The notes beneath the pieces were generated by a model. That model did no database searches. It was not told where the DNA came from and was given only the letters and a program-made list of their open reading frames with translations. Made by a program: the position numbers and the translations under genes. Source: Clostridia bacterium (GTDB lineage Bacteria > Bacillota > Clostridia > Oscillospirales > CAG-272). Taken from it: DNA of 64,000 bases. Location: NCBI GenBank assembly GCA_017447775.1, contig JAFSMU010000026.1:1-64000 (forward strand), written 5' to 3'. Shown here piece after piece: positions 44,518 to 52,561 of this stretch (its first letter is position 1; each line of letters starts with the position of its first letter).

Positions 44518-45255
44518 TCAGTTTGCCATATGTCGTCTGAGTTTTTCAAAAATACGTTTTTCCTCACGCGAGACCTTGACTTGCGTGATACCGAGAATTT
44601 TCGCCGTTTGCTGTTGGGAAAGCTCGCGGTAAAACCGCAGCGCGATTATCTGTCTGCTTGTTTCGTCAAGTGATCGTATGGCCTGATCGAGCGCGATAAG
44701 GTCTGTCTTTTTTTCGATCTCGCTGTCGCGGCTCGGCGTGACCGCCTCTATCGTCATTCCGTCCTCGCCGATAGGGTCCTGAAGCGAGCACACGGGGGAC
44801 GTCGCTTCAAGGCACTCCGCGATCTCTTCGCGGGAAAGCCCCGATAGTTCGCAGATCTCGCTGATTTTCGGCTCGCGCGAATGGATTTTTTCAAACTCTT
44901 CACGTATCTTCATCAGCCCTATCGCGCGGCGCTTGATGTCGCGGCTGACTTTTATCATCCCGTCGTCGCGCAAAAAGCGCCGTATTTCCCCGATTATCAG
45001 CGGCACGGCATAAGTCGAAAACGCCGTACCGTACGCAAAATCGAAGCTTCGCGCCGCCTTTATCATTCCCATGGCGCCGATTTGAACGATGTCCTCGTAT
45101 TCGGTGCCGCGGCCGATAAAACGCCTTGCGATGTTTTTTACAAGTCCCATATTGGCGCAGATAAGCTCGTCAAGCGCCGCGCCGTCGCCTTCTTGTATGC
45201 GCTTAATTAGTTCAAAATTTGCGTTTTCCGTCTTTTTGTCGCTTTGTTCGTTCAT
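44518..45255 (-). CDS. sigF: Forespore sigma factor SigF (SpoIIAC)
   Basis: A 245-residue sporulation sigma factor, first of the forespore-specific series. Region 2 includes NMGLVKNIARRFIGRGTEYEDIVQIGAMGMI and FSTYAVPLIIGEIRRFLRDDG; region 4 ends SQQQTAKILGITQVKVSREEKRI. Downstream position in spoIIAA-spoIIAB-sigF fixes it as SigF rather than SigG or SigE. The activity of SigF is held by SpoIIAB until SpoIIAA displaces it. ATG at 45253-45255 after AAGGAGGGGAG. The stop codon adjoins the shared terminator. Confidence 0.97.
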   Translation of the reverse strand: MNEQSDKKTENANFELIKRIQEGDGAALDELICANMGLVKNIARRFIGRGTEYEDIVQIGAMGMIKAARSFDFAYGTAFSTYAVPLIIGEIRRFLRDDGMIKVSRDIKRRAIGLMKIREEFEKIHSREPKISEICELSGLSREEIAECLEATSPVCSLQDPIGEDGMTIEAVTPSRDSEIEKKTDLIALDQAIRSLDETSRQIIALRFYRELSQQQTAKILGITQVKVSREEKRIFEKLRRHMAN

Positions 45256-45268
45256 TTTCTCCCCTCCT

Positions 45269-45718
45269 TTATGTAGGAGAGCTTTTTTTGGAGGAGAGTT
45301 TCTTCGTTATTGTGACTTTTGTCCCTTTGCCGAGCGCCGATTTTACCGTCAGCTTATCGGAAAGGCTTTCCATTATCGAAAAGCCCATGCCGCTTCTATC
45401 CTCGTCGGGCGCCGTTGTGAACAGCGGCGCTCGCGCTTGCTCGACGTCGCCGATGCCGCAGCCGCGGTCGGAAACTGTTATTTTGACGGTGCCGTCGTCG
45501 TATGACCGCAGGATCATCGCGACCTCTCCGGACGTGCCGCGATACGCGTGGACGATTGAGTTTGTAACAGCCTCGCTTACCGAGCATCTGACGTCGGCAA
45601 GCTCCTCTGCCGTCGGATCGAGCATGATCAGAAAGCTTGTGGCGATCCCGCGCGCCAGCGCCTCGTTGCACGAATTTGAAACGAATGTGCATCTCAGTTC
45701 ATTTTGCGGCTTTTTCAT
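45269..45718 (-). CDS. spoIIAB: Anti-sigma F factor SpoIIAB (serine kinase)
   Basis: A 149-residue GHKL-type kinase and anti-sigma factor. The N box is SEAVTNSIVHAYR (about residues 47-59), the G1 box DRGCGIGD and the G2 region RSGMGFSIMESL, which together bind ATP. It holds SigF inactive in the predivisional cell and phosphorylates SpoIIAA. The gene starts inside spoIIAA (20-bp overlap) with GGAGG nine bases before its ATG, indicating translational coupling so that anti-sigma and anti-anti-sigma stay in balance. It is followed by sigF after 13 bp. Confidence 0.96.
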   Translation of the reverse strand: MKKPQNELRCTFVSNSCNEALARGIATSFLIMLDPTAEELADVRCSVSEAVTNSIVHAYRGTSGEVAMILRSYDDGTVKITVSDRGCGIGDVEQARAPLFTTAPDEDRSGMGFSIMESLSDKLTVKSALGKGTKVTITKKLSSKKSSPT

Positions 45719-46040
45719 CGTTTTTCGCCTCCTTTTCTATTTTGACCATCTTGTGCATCTGCGCCATTGTGAAAAGTCGCTCTTGACGGGGGGTGGGGTT
45801 TCGTATTATAATAGGAATACCAAGCACCGACGCGCGCGCATATCTTCCAAGCACGAGGCCGAGGCCGGAGCTATCCATAAATTCAACGCCCGACAGGTCG
45901 AAAACAAGCGCCTTCGGCTCTTTTGAAAAGAGCGCGCTGTCGATCTCCGCTCTTACCGAGGCGGCGCTGTGGTGGTCAAGCTCGCGCGGGAGAAATACGA
46001 TCATCTCGCGCTCTTGCGTAAATTTAATAAGTTCATTCAT
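45699..46040 (-). CDS. spoIIAA: Anti-sigma F factor antagonist SpoIIAA
   Basis: A 113-residue STAS-domain protein. The phosphorylatable serine lies in EFMDSSGLGLVLGRY (residues about 55-69), the DSSG motif of the family. Dephosphorylated SpoIIAA binds SpoIIAB and frees SigF in the forespore. The phosphatase SpoIIE is not in the window. Start ATG 46038-46040 after GAGAGGGAAGT. The 127-bp region before it, shared with the divergent GH3 gene, contains one 6-of-7 match to the Spo0A box; a sigma-H promoter could not be fixed by eye. Confidence 0.96.
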   Translation of the reverse strand: MNELIKFTQEREMIVFLPRELDHHSAASVRAEIDSALFSKEPKALVFDLSGVEFMDSSGLGLVLGRYARASVLGIPIIIRNPTPRQERLFTMAQMHKMVKIEKEAKNDEKAAK

Positions 46041-46097
46041 ACTTCCCTCTCGATTATTTCTTTTGACGATATCATATCACATATAATACGAGAAATC

Positions 46098-46104
46098 GGT
46101 CGAA
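46098..46104 (-). promoter_or_regulatory. Possible Spo0A box upstream of spoIIA
   Basis: GGTCGAA on the plus strand is one mismatch from TGTCGAA, 58 bp before spoIIAA. spoIIA operons are known Spo0A targets, but a single imperfect match is weak. Confidence 0.3.
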
Positions 46105-46167
46105 GGCGGGCGAGCGAAAAATAAATTTATTTGAATAAAAAATTTTATATAAATCGGAGAAAAAACA

Positions 46168-48183
46168 ATGGATATCGAAAAAATCATTTCGCAGATGACG
46201 CTTGAAGAAAAAGCGCTTATCGTAACAGGCGCCGGATCTATGGAAACATACGAGATCGCGCGGCTCGGCGTTCCGAAAAAGACAATGTCTGACGGGCCGC
46301 TCGGCGTCCGCACGGGAAAAGCTTCGGACAACTGCACGTCATTTCCCGGCATGTGCTCCCTCGGCGCTTCGTGGGACAGACAAGCCGCGTTCAACATGGG
46401 AAAAGCGATAGGCGACGACTGCGTAAAACAGGGCGTCGGAATGATACTCGGGCCGGGAATGAACATAAAAAGAACGCCGCTTTGCGGGCGAAACTTCGAG
46501 TATTTTTCAGAGGATCCGCTCCTTGCGGGCGAAATGGCGGCGGGGTACGTTTCGGGCGTTCAGTCGACGGGAGTTTCCGCTTGTCCGAAACACTTCGCAC
46601 TGAACAATCAGGAAGAAAACAGGCTTGAAACAAGCGTTGAGGTCGATGAGCGCGTAATGCGCGAGATATATCTTCGCGCATTTGAGATAATGGTGAAAAA
46701 ATCGCACCCGGACGCAATAATGTGCGCCTACAACAAGATAAACTCGATTTGGTGTTCGGAAAACAAGTATCTGCTTACAGATACGCTCAAAGATGAGTGG
46801 GGGTTTGACGGCGTCGTCGTTTCGGACTGGGGCGCCGTTCACGACTCTTGCCGTGCGATAAGCGCGGGACTCGATCTTGAAATGCCGCAAAATCGCGGGA
46901 TCATCGAGGAAATAAGGAGCGGTATTGAGAGCGGAAAACTATCGATAGATGCGCTTGACGGCGCTGTTCGCCGCGTGCTTGAATTTGTATCGAAAAAGGC
47001 AAAACCCGCCGAAAAATACGACCGCGACGCGCAGCATAAAGCGGCGAGGGACGCGGCGGCGGCAGGCATCGTGCTTCTTAAAAACGACAGGGGCGTTCTC
47101 CCGCTGACAAGAGAAAAATACGACGGCAAGAAGATCGCCGTCGTCGGTGAATTTGCAAAGTCGCCCGTAATATGCGGGCAAGGCTCTGCCGAGGTCGCAA
47201 CAGATGAAAAGTACATAGACTCGCCGCTTGACGAGCTGAAGCTCCGTCTGCCGAACACGCAGATAGACTATTTTGAAATGTTCAAAAAACGCGAGTTTTC
47301 CGCAAATATGCTCTGGCCGCAAAGCCCTGCTTTCAGGCAGAAAATGCGCGAGTATGACGCCGTTGTCATTTTTGTCGGCGATATGGAATCGGAAAACACC
47401 GAAAAGTTCGACAAGCGCACGATAAAAATGAATTACAACTACGATATGTTCGTCGAAGACGCGTGCAAATCGTGCAAAAACGTCGCCGCGGTGATACAGT
47501 CGGGCAGCGCCGTCATCATCGACGACTGGTGGAACAGGCGCATCGGTGCGATAGTCGAGATGTGGCTTGGCGGCGAGGGCGCGGGCGGCGCCGTTGCCGA
47601 CGTTTTGTGCGGCGTTGTAAATCCGAGCGGCAAACTCCCCGAAACGTTCCCGAAAGTCGAGCGCCGCGACCTTGACTTTGGCGACATTACGCACGTTGAA
47701 TACTCCGAGCGTCTTGATGTCGGGTACAGATACTACGACCGCCACCCCGACGAGATACTTTATCCTTTCGGGCACGGGCTTTCATACACGACGTTTGAAT
47801 ATTCCGATCTTGACGCGCGCTTTGACGCAGGCAAGCTTATAGTCGATTTTACACTGAAAAACACGGGCGAGCTTGACGGGGCTGAAGTCTGGCAAATATA
47901 CGTCGGTGACGTTTACTCCACCCTTTCTCGCCCGATAAAAGAGCTTCGCGCGTTTGACAAAGTATTTCTTCGCGCGGGCGAGCAGCGCCGCATTCACGCC
48001 GAAATGACGAAGGACGAGCTTGGGCAGTTCAACGTATTTCTGCGCCGCCGCGTAAGCGAGGAAGGAATCTACGACGTGTTTGTCGGCGCTTCGTCGCGCG
48101 ACATAAGACTGTGCGACAGGATCGCGCTCAAAGACGAAACGCCGTATTCGGTAAATCACCGCAACGAAGATATGATCGGCTGA
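46168..48183 (+). CDS. Glycoside hydrolase family 3 beta-glucosidase-like enzyme
   Basis: A 671-residue cytoplasmic GH3 enzyme. The N-terminal barrel carries GPGMNIKRTPLCGRNFEYFSEDP and KHFALNNQE. The nucleophile aspartate is in GFDGVVVSDWGAVHD (about residue 217-231). The alpha/beta sandwich follows (GIVLLKNDRGVLPL), and the C-terminal fibronectin-III-like domain begins near LSYTTFEYSDL. No signal peptide, so the substrate is an imported oligosaccharide or glycoside. Specificity (beta-glucoside, xyloside or beta-1,2-glucan) cannot be read. Ribosome site CGGAGAAAAAAC. It is divergent from spoIIA. Confidence 0.95.
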   Translation: MDIEKIISQMTLEEKALIVTGAGSMETYEIARLGVPKKTMSDGPLGVRTGKASDNCTSFPGMCSLGASWDRQAAFNMGKAIGDDCVKQGVGMILGPGMNIKRTPLCGRNFEYFSEDPLLAGEMAAGYVSGVQSTGVSACPKHFALNNQEENRLETSVEVDERVMREIYLRAFEIMVKKSHPDAIMCAYNKINSIWCSENKYLLTDTLKDEWGFDGVVVSDWGAVHDSCRAISAGLDLEMPQNRGIIEEIRSGIESGKLSIDALDGAVRRVLEFVSKKAKPAEKYDRDAQHKAARDAAAAGIVLLKNDRGVLPLTREKYDGKKIAVVGEFAKSPVICGQGSAEVATDEKYIDSPLDELKLRLPNTQIDYFEMFKKREFSANMLWPQSPAFRQKMREYDAVVIFVGDMESENTEKFDKRTIKMNYNYDMFVEDACKSCKNVAAVIQSGSAVIIDDWWNRRIGAIVEMWLGGEGAGGAVADVLCGVVNPSGKLPETFPKVERRDLDFGDITHVEYSERLDVGYRYYDRHPDEILYPFGHGLSYTTFEYSDLDARFDAGKLIVDFTLKNTGELDGAEVWQIYVGDVYSTLSRPIKELRAFDKVFLRAGEQRRIHAEMTKDELGQFNVFLRRRVSEEGIYDVFVGASSRDIRLCDRIALKDETPYSVNHRNEDMIG

Positions 48184-48217
48184 TTTTCCGGCACGAAAAT
48201 AAATTTTCAAAAAGACC

Positions 48218-48246
48218 TTTACAAATCATTTTTTATCTGTTAGAAT
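48218..48246 (+). promoter_or_regulatory. Promoter of the 48.3-kb RNA unit
   Basis: TTTACA (48218-48223), 17-bp spacer, TAGAAT (48241-48246). The predicted start falls at the first base of a long RNA stem. Confidence 0.6.
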
Positions 48247-48252
48247 ATACTT

Positions 48253-48412
48253 GCCACATAAACTTAATATCGCCGCATATAGGTGTGTGTATTTTTGTCA
48301 AAAATGATAAAAATGCATACTCCCGTTCTCGCATACCTATTGTGGCAGTGAGTTTGTGTGGCAGCAAGCGGAGTTGCGTTTTTGGTGCGCGGCTTTAGCT
48401 GCGCACATTTTT
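48253..48412 (+). ncRNA. Candidate structured RNA, about 160 nt, long bulged hairpin (6S-like shape)
   Basis: This gap between the GH3 and lipoprotein genes holds a promoter, a long hairpin and a terminator. The closing stem pairs 48252-48264 with 48351-48363 (13 bp, one G-U). An inner stem pairs 48272-48284 with 48335-48346, and an apical stem pairs 48285-48296 with 48309-48320. There is a 14-nt one-sided bulge (48321-48334) and an internal loop. The 5' end of the RNA coincides with the closing stem. A single long hairpin with bubbles, ending at its own terminator, is the shape of 6S RNA, but I cannot match the sequence. It could instead be a leader of the lipoprotein gene. Confidence 0.5.
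48385..48412 (+). terminator. Terminator of the 48.3-kb RNA unit
   Basis: GTGCGCGGC / GCTGCGCAC, a 9-bp stem (one G-U) with a TTTA loop, followed by ATTTTT. Confidence 0.65.
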
Positions 48413-48448
48413 GTATAAATTAAAAAAATATATAAAAGGAGAAACCAA

Positions 48449-49552
48449 ATGAAAAGAATTGCCACTCTTATTCTGGCGGCACTGCTTGTATTCGCGCTTT
48501 GCGCCTGCGGAAAAGCAACTCCCGCCGCAACGGAAACGCCATCGTCCGAGGTAACGACGCCTGCCGCAACGGAACCGACGACAGCTCCGACAGCAGAACC
48601 GACGACAGAGCCGACAACGGCGCCCACGACAGAGCCGACAACGGCGCCCACGACAGAGCCGACAACCGAAGCCACGACCGCGGAGCCTGTTGTCGAGCCT
48701 GCGATCTTCTCTTATTCCGATCCGATATTCGGCTTTACGCTGACCGCACCTTCGGGCTGGGTTGAAACAGAGAGCACCGAGCCGGTCGTGTTCTTTGTAA
48801 TAGACCCCGAAACGTCGACGAACATCAACGTGACGGTCGGCTCCTCTTACGGTTACGACGCTGAAACCTACGTTGTGCTTTTCCAGAACTCGCTTTCGTC
48901 AACTTTTGATTATACCTTTGAGCCGACAACGCCCGTAACGCTTGGAAATTCGGAGTTTTTACGATTCAAAGCGACAGCAAACGTTTACGGAGTCGAAACC
49001 ACGCAGTACATATACATTGCTATTGAGGGACAAAACGCGTGCGTGATAGCGGCAACGGCACGTAACGGCGAGGAAGCAGACGCGTTTGAAGCGATGATAA
49101 CGCCTTATGACAAAGAGCCGATAACACCCGGCGAGCCGAGCGATTCATATACGAATATAGATTTCGGCTTTACGTTCAACGTGCCTCTCGGCTGGACGGA
49201 AATTGAATACCCCGGGAGCGATATTGCATTTGCAAATATAGCAACCGGCAGCGGTATAATGTTTACCGTGTCTTCCTCAGAAGGACTTGACGAGAATACA
49301 TATATAGATCTTTTCTTATCAGAACTTAGAAAAATTGGTTTGGGATATGAGATCGATGAAACAAGAACGCCCGTTATGATCGGCGCTTCGCGCTTTCAAA
49401 GAGTGACCGCTCACGTAAGTTCAAACGGAGTTGATAATATGGATCAGTATATTTACATCGCCGTTATAGGCGAAAAAGCTTGTGTGATCTCGGCGACCAC
49501 CGTTAGCGGAGCGATGACAAGCGATCAGATAGAAGCTAGGTTTTCAGAATAA
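48449..49552 (+). CDS. Lipoprotein with Thr/Pro-rich linker and two similar domains
   Basis: A 367-residue lipoprotein. The signal ends at ALCAC (lipidated Cys20). Residues about 25-85 are a linker built from PTTEPTTA repeats, a probable wall spacer. Two related domains follow (about 90-205 and 215-365), each starting with FGFTLTAPSGWVE or FGFTFNVPLGWTE and ending with YIYIA-x-x-G-x-x-ACVI, similar to PsbP/DcrB-like folds. No catalytic residues are apparent. Ribosome site AAAGGAGAAACCAA. It lies 36 bp beyond the terminator of the structured RNA, so it depends on readthrough or another promoter. Confidence 0.75.
   Translation: MKRIATLILAALLVFALCACGKATPAATETPSSEVTTPAATEPTTAPTAEPTTEPTTAPTTEPTTAPTTEPTTEATTAEPVVEPAIFSYSDPIFGFTLTAPSGWVETESTEPVVFFVIDPETSTNINVTVGSSYGYDAETYVVLFQNSLSSTFDYTFEPTTPVTLGNSEFLRFKATANVYGVETTQYIYIAIEGQNACVIAATARNGEEADAFEAMITPYDKEPITPGEPSDSYTNIDFGFTFNVPLGWTEIEYPGSDIAFANIATGSGIMFTVSSSEGLDENTYIDLFLSELRKIGLGYEIDETRTPVMIGASRFQRVTAHVSSNGVDNMDQYIYIAVIGEKACVISATTVSGAMTSDQIEARFSE
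48603..48668 (+). repeat. 24-bp tandem repeat encoding the PTTEPTTA linker
   Basis: Near-identical 24-bp units begin at 48603, 48627 and 48651 (the last incomplete), in frame, so copy-number change would alter linker length by eight residues. Confidence 0.9.
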
Positions 49553-49566
49553 AGCTTTTATAAATA

Positions 49567-49590
49567 AAAAGCCCGCAAAAGCGGGCTTTT
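49567..49590 (+). terminator. Terminator of the lipoprotein gene
   Basis: AAAAGCCCGC / GCGGGCTTTT with an AAAA loop, followed by T. Confidence 0.9.
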
Positions 49591-49596
49591 TAACTT

Positions 49597-49623
49597 AAAA
49601 GGCGCTCATATGAGCGCCTTTTT
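49597..49623 (-). terminator. Terminator of rpsB-tsf
   Basis: AAAAGGCGCTC / GAGCGCCTTTT, an almost perfect palindrome six bases from the previous hairpin, placed to end the convergent tsf transcript. Confidence 0.85.
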
Positions 49624-49633
49624 GTAATGTCTA

Positions 49634-50563
49634 TTATTTGCCGAGCATTTTTGCGACTTCTTCGTCGAGGTTGTCTACCTTTTTCTCGATGCCTTCGCCG
49701 CGTTCATATCTCTCAAAGCCTGCGATCTTGATGCTGCCGCCGAGAGCCTTCGCCGTCTGTGCAACGTAACCGGAGACCTTCATGCTGTCGTCCTTAACGT
49801 ATGCCTGCTCTGTAAGGCAGTTAGCCTCATAGAACTTGCCAAGCTTACCTGTTGCCATCTTTTCGATGATGGGTTCGGGTTTGGAAGCGTTCTTCGGATC
49901 GTTCTTGATCTGCTCTTTGATGATAGCCGTTTCTTCAGCTATAACGGATGCGGGAACGGATGCGGGATCGAGGTACTGCGTCGGATATGCGCCGAGCTGG
50001 AGCGCGATATTCTTTGCAAATTCAGCAAAGTCAGCGCCGTTTGTGTCAACGCCGTCTGTTACGAACTTAACAATAACACCCGTAACGCCGTTACCGTGTA
50101 CGTATGTGCTTGTTGTGCCTTCAACAACTACGAAGCGGCGGAGAGTGATGTTCTCGCCGATCGTGAAGATCTTATCCTTAACAGTTGCTTCAACCGTGTA
50201 CTCTGTGCCGTCGAACTTGCAAGCGTTAAGCTCTGCAATGTCCTTCGGATTGCAGGAAAGGATGGTGCGAAGGATGCCGTTTACGAACTCAACGAAAGTT
50301 GCGTTCTTTGCAACGAAGTCTGTCTCGGAGTTGACCTCGACCATAGCCGTCTTGTCGCCGTCTTTCATTATTGCAACAAGTCCCTCTGCAGCTATTCTGT
50401 CTGCTTTCTTTGCAGCAACTGCAACGCCGCGTTCGCGGAGAAGCTTGATCGCCGCTTCAACGTCGCCCTCTGCTTCAACAAGAGCCTTTTTGCAGTCCAT
50501 AAGACCTGCGCCTGTTTTCTTTTTGAGGTCACCTACCATCTGTGCGGATATATTAACTGCCAT
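49634..50563 (-). CDS. tsf: Translation elongation factor Ts
   Basis: A 309-residue guanine-nucleotide exchange factor for EF-Tu. The N-terminal UBA-like domain reads LKKKTGAGLMDCKKALVEAEGD and continues AIKLLRERG; the core has EVNSETDFVAKN, then the two exchange subdomains with HGNGVTGVIV and the coiled coil with EQIKNDPKN; the C-terminus is LTEQAYVKDDSMKV. The length is normal. ATG at 50561-50563 after AGGAGGAAATAAAA. It follows rpsB after 27 bp in the usual order. Confidence 0.98.
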   Translation of the reverse strand: MAVNISAQMVGDLKKKTGAGLMDCKKALVEAEGDVEAAIKLLRERGVAVAAKKADRIAAEGLVAIMKDGDKTAMVEVNSETDFVAKNATFVEFVNGILRTILSCNPKDIAELNACKFDGTEYTVEATVKDKIFTIGENITLRRFVVVEGTTSTYVHGNGVTGVIVKFVTDGVDTNGADFAEFAKNIALQLGAYPTQYLDPASVPASVIAEETAIIKEQIKNDPKNASKPEPIIEKMATGKLGKFYEANCLTEQAYVKDDSMKVSGYVAQTAKALGGSIKIAGFERYERGEGIEKKVDNLDEEVAKMLGK

Positions 50564-50590
50564 TTTTATTTCCTCCTGTTTGTTACTTGA

Positions 50591-51337
50591 TTATTCAGCG
50601 TCGCTTTCTGCTGTTTCTTCTGTTTCTGCGCTTTCGGAAGCGGGTGTGTTCTGTTCGCCCTGCTTGCCCTCTATAACTGCGTCTGCAAGTACGGAGGAGA
50701 TGAGCTTGATAGCGCGGATAGCGTCGTCGTTGCCGGGGATAACGTAGTCTGCGTCGTCAGGGTCGCAGTTCGTATCAACGATAGCGATAACGGGGATGCC
50801 GAGCTTCTTTGCTTCGAGAACGGCGTTGTGCTCTTTCTTCGGGTCAACTATGAATATAGCATCCGGAAGTCCGGGCATTGTCTTGATACCGCCGAGGTTT
50901 CTTTCGAGGTCGTTCATCTCTTTTGTGAGCTGAGCTACTTCCTTCTTGGGAAGGAGGTTGAACGTGCCGTCCTCAGACATCTTTTCAAGAGATTCAAGGC
51001 GCTTGATGCTTCTTGTGATCGTCTTGTAGTTTGTGAGCATACCGCCGAGCCAACGTACGTTTACATAGTACATTCCGCAGCGCTCTGCTTCTTCCTTGAT
51101 AGCGTCAGCAGCCTGTTTCTTTGTTCCGACGAAGAGGATCTTACCGTCGTTTGCCGCAACTTCGCGAGCGAACATATAAGCCTCTTCTACCTTGCCGACT
51201 GTCTTCTGAAGGTCGATGATGTAGATGCCGTTTCTTTCCGTGAAGATGTATTCAGCCATTTTAGGGTTCCATCTTCTTGTGTGGTGTCCGAAATGAACAC
51301 CGGCTTCGAGTAACTGTTTGAGTGTGATTACTGCCAT
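50591..51337 (-). CDS. rpsB: 30S ribosomal protein S2
   Basis: A 248-residue S2 starting [20 protein letters not shown] at the ATG 51335-51337, preceded by AAAAAGGAGACAAAA. Family blocks [35 protein letters not shown] and [14 protein letters not shown] are present, and [19 protein letters not shown] follows. A 16-codon longer version is open but unsupported. The C-terminal acidic tail is normal. Upstream is a 140-nt leader that may bind S2 (see separate entry). It forms an operon with tsf. Confidence 0.98.
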   Translation of the reverse strand: MAVITLKQLLEAGVHFGHHTRRWNPKMAEYIFTERNGIYIIDLQKTVGKVEEAYMFAREVAANDGKILFVGTKKQAADAIKEEAERCGMYYVNVRWLGGMLTNYKTITRSIKRLESLEKMSEDGTFNLLPKKEVAQLTKEMNDLERNLGGIKTMPGLPDAIFIVDPKKEHNAVLEAKKLGIPVIAIVDTNCDPDDADYVIPGNDDAIRAIKLISSVLADAVIEGKQGEQNTPASESAETEETAESDAE

Positions 51338-51357
51338 TTTTTTGTCTCCTTTTTGGT

Positions 51358-51430
51358 TTTTTCCACCACGGGAAAACGCTCGCATGCCAAACCTTTCGGC
51401 ACCAAAGGCAATGTTTTTCCGTGTGTGAAT
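51358..51430 (-). promoter_or_regulatory. Structured leader of rpsB, possible autoregulatory S2 site
   Basis: In the minus-strand leader, 51413-51422 pairs with 51368-51377 (9 of 10 bp), enclosing alternative inner pairings of TGCC/GGCA and CCTTT/AAAGG. Firmicute rpsB leaders are known to be structured; the match is by shape only. Confidence 0.4.
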
Positions 51431-51478
51431 TTTTTATTTTTTCGGTTTCCGGGTACTCGTCGCCCGAAAATCCGATAT

Positions 51479-51507
51479 ATTTTATCATATTTTCATCACA
51501 ATTTCAA
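51479..51507 (-). promoter_or_regulatory. Promoter of rpsB-tsf
   Basis: Minus strand TTGAAA (51502-51507), 17-bp spacer, TAAAAT (51479-51484), giving a leader of about 135 nt. Confidence 0.6.
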
Positions 51508-51547
51508 GGGGTTATTGCAAAAAAGTTGTGATTTTATGCGATTTCTT

Positions 51548-51832
51548 TCATTTTTTCTTTGATTTTCCCTCGCATTTGAGCCGCTCGTATATTTCCGGCC
51601 CGATATTTACAAGCACAGCGTCCTCGCCGAAGCAAGCGATCTTATCCCACGGGATGACAAGCTCCTCGCACTTGCCAAATCCGAACACCCTGCAATCGAA
51701 AAGCACGACAATGGCAACGACCTGCCCCGAGCAAGCCTCCACCTCGACGTCGTACACGTACCCAAGCCGCCGCCCGTCGCAAGTGTTTATCACTTCTTTT
51801 TCTCTTAAATCGTTGACGGAAAATCTGTCCAT
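51548..51832 (-). CDS. YlmC/YmxH family PRC-barrel protein
   Basis: A 94-residue PRC-barrel protein. The conserved lead MDRFSVNDLREKEVINTCDG continues as RRLGYVYDVEVE, then LVIPWDKIACFGEDAVLV. This is the YlmC/YmxH sporulation-associated family of Firmicutes; its precise role is unknown. ATG at 51830-51832 after GGAGGCGAAT. It lies between the GNAT gene and the rpsB promoter on the minus strand. Its product ends in a basic GKSKKK tail. Confidence 0.88.
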   Translation of the reverse strand: MDRFSVNDLREKEVINTCDGRRLGYVYDVEVEACSGQVVAIVVLFDCRVFGFGKCEELVIPWDKIACFGEDAVLVNIGPEIYERLKCEGKSKKK

Positions 51833-51886
51833 ATTCGCCTCCGCAAAAACGGTTTTTTATATTTTATGCGGAAAAAGGCGCGAAAA

Positions 51887-52435
51887 TCACAGCTTTTTTA
51901 CCATTCCGTACTCGTCGGTCAGCGTTCCGTCGGCTGTGCGAAGCGCATCGTGATGAACGTAGTCGATCTTAAAGCCCATTTTTTTGTAGAGCGCCTGAGC
52001 GCGTGTATTGTTCGCAAAACATTCAAGCTCCATAAGCGTTACGCCATCGCGTGCGCGGGCAATCTTTTCCATTTTCTCGAACATAAGAGTGCCGATGCCG
52101 AGTCCCCAGTATTTTTTGCGTATTGCAATTGCAATCGTCGCGCGGTGAGATGTGCGATACATACTTTTGAACATTATCTCGCAGTTACCCGCGACAACTC
52201 CGTCTATTTCGCATAAAATTTTAACACTATCCGGCGAATCGATCCCACTGCTTATCCATTTCTTCTCCGATTCGATATCGGGGCGCGGATCGCATCCGCG
52301 GCGCATAAGAAAATCGGTTTCCGACGATACCGCGGCAAGATAATCAAGCATCGCCTCGGCGTCCTCAACGCGCGGCGAGCGAAATGTTGCAACAATGCCG
52401 TTTTCAAGCGTAATTTTCTTTTCTTCGAATGTCAT
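51887..52435 (-). CDS. GNAT family N-acetyltransferase
   Basis: A 182-residue acetyltransferase. The acetyl-CoA-binding region is IRKKYWGLGIGTLMFEKMEKIA (about residues 110-131), the R/Q-x-x-G-x-G/A motif reading KYWGLGIG, followed by LELECFANNTRAQALYKKMGF typical of the GNAT C-terminal half. A protein-, amino-acid- or small-molecule substrate cannot be told from sequence; it most resembles the RimI/RimL-like group in the 'N-T-R-A-Q-x-L-Y-x-K-x-G-F' block. ATG after AGGAGGGGCTAA. It is divergent from the QueG-like gene. Confidence 0.9.
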   Translation of the reverse strand: MTFEEKKITLENGIVATFRSPRVEDAEAMLDYLAAVSSETDFLMRRGCDPRPDIESEKKWISSGIDSPDSVKILCEIDGVVAGNCEIMFKSMYRTSHRATIAIAIRKKYWGLGIGTLMFEKMEKIARARDGVTLMELECFANNTRAQALYKKMGFKIDYVHHDALRTADGTLTDEYGMVKKL

Positions 52436-52503
52436 TTAGCCCCTCCTGATAACGTAAATTTTCGATATTATACCGCAATTTTTTCGGTTTGTCAAGTAAG
52501 GTA

Positions 52504-52532
52504 TTGAATTTTTGCAAATTAAATTATATAAT
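52504..52532 (+). promoter_or_regulatory. Promoter of the QueG-like gene
   Basis: TTGAAT (52504-52509), 17-bp spacer, TATAAT (52527-52532), 30 bp before the ATG at 52562. Confidence 0.6.
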
Positions 52533-52561
52533 AGATAAAAAGAAATGATACGGTGATAAAA

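Noticed and set aside
46041-46167. Sigma-H promoter for spoIIA and a sigma-A promoter for the GH3 gene
   Set aside because: Candidate hexamers have wrong spacing (13-15 bp) or poor matches; only the weak Spo0A-like box was kept.
48603-48668. Regular 24-bp repeats as a CRISPR array
   Set aside because: No spacers between units, in frame with a Thr/Pro linker, and no cas genes.
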